From: Clostridiales bacterium
GTDB lineage: Bacteria > Bacillota > Clostridia > Oscillospirales > Oscillospiraceae
Reading direction: 5' to 3'
Assembly: GCA_012729875.1 (NCBI GenBank)
Contig: JAAYCC010000232.1
Coordinates: 1-15,856 of the forward strand
Length of the DNA stretch: 15,856 bases
Both the position numbers and the translations under genes were made by a program. Positions 15,062-15,856 of this stretch are shown here, piece after piece. Every line of letters starts with the position of its first letter. Position 1 is the first letter of the stretch. Under the pieces are notes generated by a model. It did not search any database and was not told the origin of the DNA. It saw only the letters and a program-made list of their open reading frames with translations.

Positions 15062-15550
15062 TTGTTTTCAGCGTGCCAGCTATCCGGCTTATTGAATAAG
15101 CAGCCGTCCGCTCGCGCAAAAATATCCGGCAGTGTCTATTATCCGGAAATATCGGGATGGGTAATATTCTATCAGGTAAAAGGCGGCGTAATACTTATTG
15201 CAGAGATAAACGGTCTTCCGCACGGGGGCGATTTATGTCCGGCCTCAGTTTTTGGCTTTCATATCCACGATGGATCACACTGCAGCGGGACCGCAGACGA
15301 CCCGTTTGCCGACACCGGCGCACACTACAACCCCCACCATTGTCCCCATCCCGAACACGCAGGCGACCTTCCTCCGCTGTTCGGCAATCAGGGGTATGCC
15401 TTTATGGCCCTGTTCACCAGCCGTTTTTCTGTTGACGAAATAATCGGACGCACAGTCATTATTCACTCCTCTCCTGATGATTTCACGACCCAGCCTTCTG
15501 GCAATTCGGGCGAAAAAATAGCTTGCGGACACATTCTAAGCACATACTGA
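15062..15550 (+). CDS. Cu/Zn superoxide dismutase family protein
   Basis: This 162-residue protein belongs to the Cu/Zn superoxide dismutase family, which converts superoxide to oxygen and peroxide. All metal ligands can be found: Cu ligands H67 and H69 (FGFHIH), bridging H88 (AHYNP), Zn ligands H96, H99 and D102, and Cu ligand H135 (VIIHSSPDD). C74 and C155 fit the structural disulfide pair. The active-site Arg of classical enzymes (bovine R143) is replaced by K152 in GEKIACG, which I recall as usual for the clostridial branch. No signal peptide or lipobox is visible, so it is probably cytoplasmic. TTG 15062 is chosen as start because AGGAGG ends eight bases before it; the in-frame GTG at 15053 overlaps that site. 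The gene is monocistronic, with its own terminator. Confidence 0.9.
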   Translation: MFSACQLSGLLNKQPSARAKISGSVYYPEISGWVIFYQVKGGVILIAEINGLPHGGDLCPASVFGFHIHDGSHCSGTADDPFADTGAHYNPHHCPHPEHAGDLPPLFGNQGYAFMALFTSRFSVDEIIGRTVIIHSSPDDFTTQPSGNSGEKIACGHILSTY

Positions 15551-15574
15551 CCGCCTGCCCGTTCTATTCCCTAT

Positions 15575-15610
15575 GGGGGCCGTTGCATAGACGGCCCTCT
15601 TTACATTTTC
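15575..15610 (+). terminator. Terminator behind the superoxide dismutase gene
   Basis: GGGCCGT (15577-15583) pairs with ACGGCCC (15591-15597) around a 7-base loop; two further base pairs, one of them G-T, can extend the stem. A T-rich stretch follows. It lies 24 bases behind the stop codon and ahead of the next gene. Confidence 0.8.
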
Positions 15611-15696
15611 TTAATTGCCTTTATTACCCGAAGCATAGGAGGATAATATAAGTAGTGGTAATTGCTACTAAAATAAAGACGGAAGAGATGATCACA

Positions 15697-15856
15697 ATGA
15701 AAAAAACCAAAACCAACGAAAAAAAGAAGACTACTCTGCGAAAACAAATAATACTTGTTGTTGTTTCCCTGATATCTGGTATTGCCATTATATCAGGAAT
15801 TCTGTCAGCGTATTTTTCGTCCAGCAGCACTTCAACATGTCTTGAGCAGTCAATGA
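15697..15856 (+). CDS. N-terminus of a membrane sensor protein, probably methyl-accepting chemotaxis protein (cut by window edge)
   Basis: About 53 residues are visible before the window ends. A strongly basic start (MKKTKTNEKKKTTLRKQ) is followed by one hydrophobic helix (about residues 18-40) and a Ser/Thr-rich outward segment ending in CLEQSM. This pattern, with positive residues inside, one helix and then a polar region with Leu-Glu-Gln, is typical of methyl-accepting chemotaxis proteins and related Cache/HAMP sensors. It is not specific: a histidine kinase or diguanylate cyclase could begin alike. ATG 15697 is preferred because GGAAGAG stands about nine bases upstream; ATG 15688 in the same frame is too close to it. 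No clear promoter was found in the 15611-15696 gap, which holds only an imperfect AGTAG...CTACT repeat (15651-15669). Confidence 0.55.
   Translation, partial: MKKTKTNEKKKTTLRKQIILVVVSLISGIAIISGILSAYFSSSSTSTCLEQSM

Noticed and set aside
14922..15119. Minus-strand 65-codon frame in the gap after the SEDS gene
   Set aside because: It has no ribosome binding site or recognisable motif, and it overlaps the transporter relic and the start of the superoxide dismutase gene.
15620..15646. Possible sigma-D (flagellar) promoter ahead of the chemotaxis-like gene
   Set aside because: GAGGATAA resembles the sigma-D -10, but there is no TAAA at the required distance.
15651..15669. Imperfect AGTAG...CTACT inverted repeat as a riboswitch or operator
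   Set aside because: Only five base pairs match, and the 5' region is too short and lacks conserved cyclic di-GMP riboswitch elements.

Overview
The window looks like the chromosome of a gut-type, probably anaerobic Firmicute (class Clostridia, Oscillospirales-like). This is inferred from slightly GC-rich DNA with strong AGGAGG-type ribosome binding sites, a DNA polymerase I without proofreading residues, a short pyruvate kinase, a Bce-type peptide-antibiotic module, and a cytosolic-looking Cu/Zn superoxide dismutase of the kind found in gut clostridia. No rRNA, tRNA, CRISPR array, insertion sequence or prophage was seen.

Left part, 1-8277, all on the minus strand. Transcription appears to start at a promoter near 8220 and run pyk - uvrB - polA - rimI - tsaD - tsaE - tsaB. 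The gaps are 34 and 39 bases for the first two junctions; after that the genes overlap or nearly touch (4, 20, 3 and 3 bases). tsaB leaves the window at base 1. The block combines glycolysis (Pyk), excision repair and gap filling (UvrB, PolA), ribosomal protein acetylation (RimI) and the bacterial t6A37 tRNA modification machine (TsaB/D/E). The order rimI-tsaD-tsaE-tsaB is a rotation of the usual Firmicute order tsaE-tsaB-rimI-tsaD.

Middle part, 8244-13604, also minus strand. Read in transcription order: radC, an OmpR-type response regulator, a small intramembrane-sensing histidine kinase, an ABC ATPase and a large 10-TM permease with a long extracellular domain between TM7 and TM8. The last four form a complete BceRS-BceAB-type module for sensing and resisting cell-wall-active peptide antibiotics. 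Between kinase and ATPase genes lies a perfect inverted repeat (arms of 7, spacer of 4) that matches the known BceR-type operator, with a further half-site 20 bp away, so the target promoter can be placed. The unit ends at a strong terminator just upstream of the pyk promoter. The regulator gene has no ordinary start codon at a usable distance from its Shine-Dalgarno sequence; a CTG start fits best.

Right part, 13596-15856, plus strand. A SEDS-family glycosyltransferase gene (ftsW/rodA type) is divergent from radC, and their predicted promoters overlap. It is followed by a terminator hairpin and by a decayed remnant of an EamA/DMT-type transporter, interrupted by TAG where the family normally has Trp. 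Then come a Cu/Zn superoxide dismutase gene with its own terminator, and the start of a membrane protein that resembles a methyl-accepting chemotaxis protein and is cut by the window edge.

Nothing here is a wholly new multi-gene system. The points most worth a second look are the BceR-type operator architecture, the odd start of the regulator gene and its coupling to radC, and the transporter relic behind ftsW.
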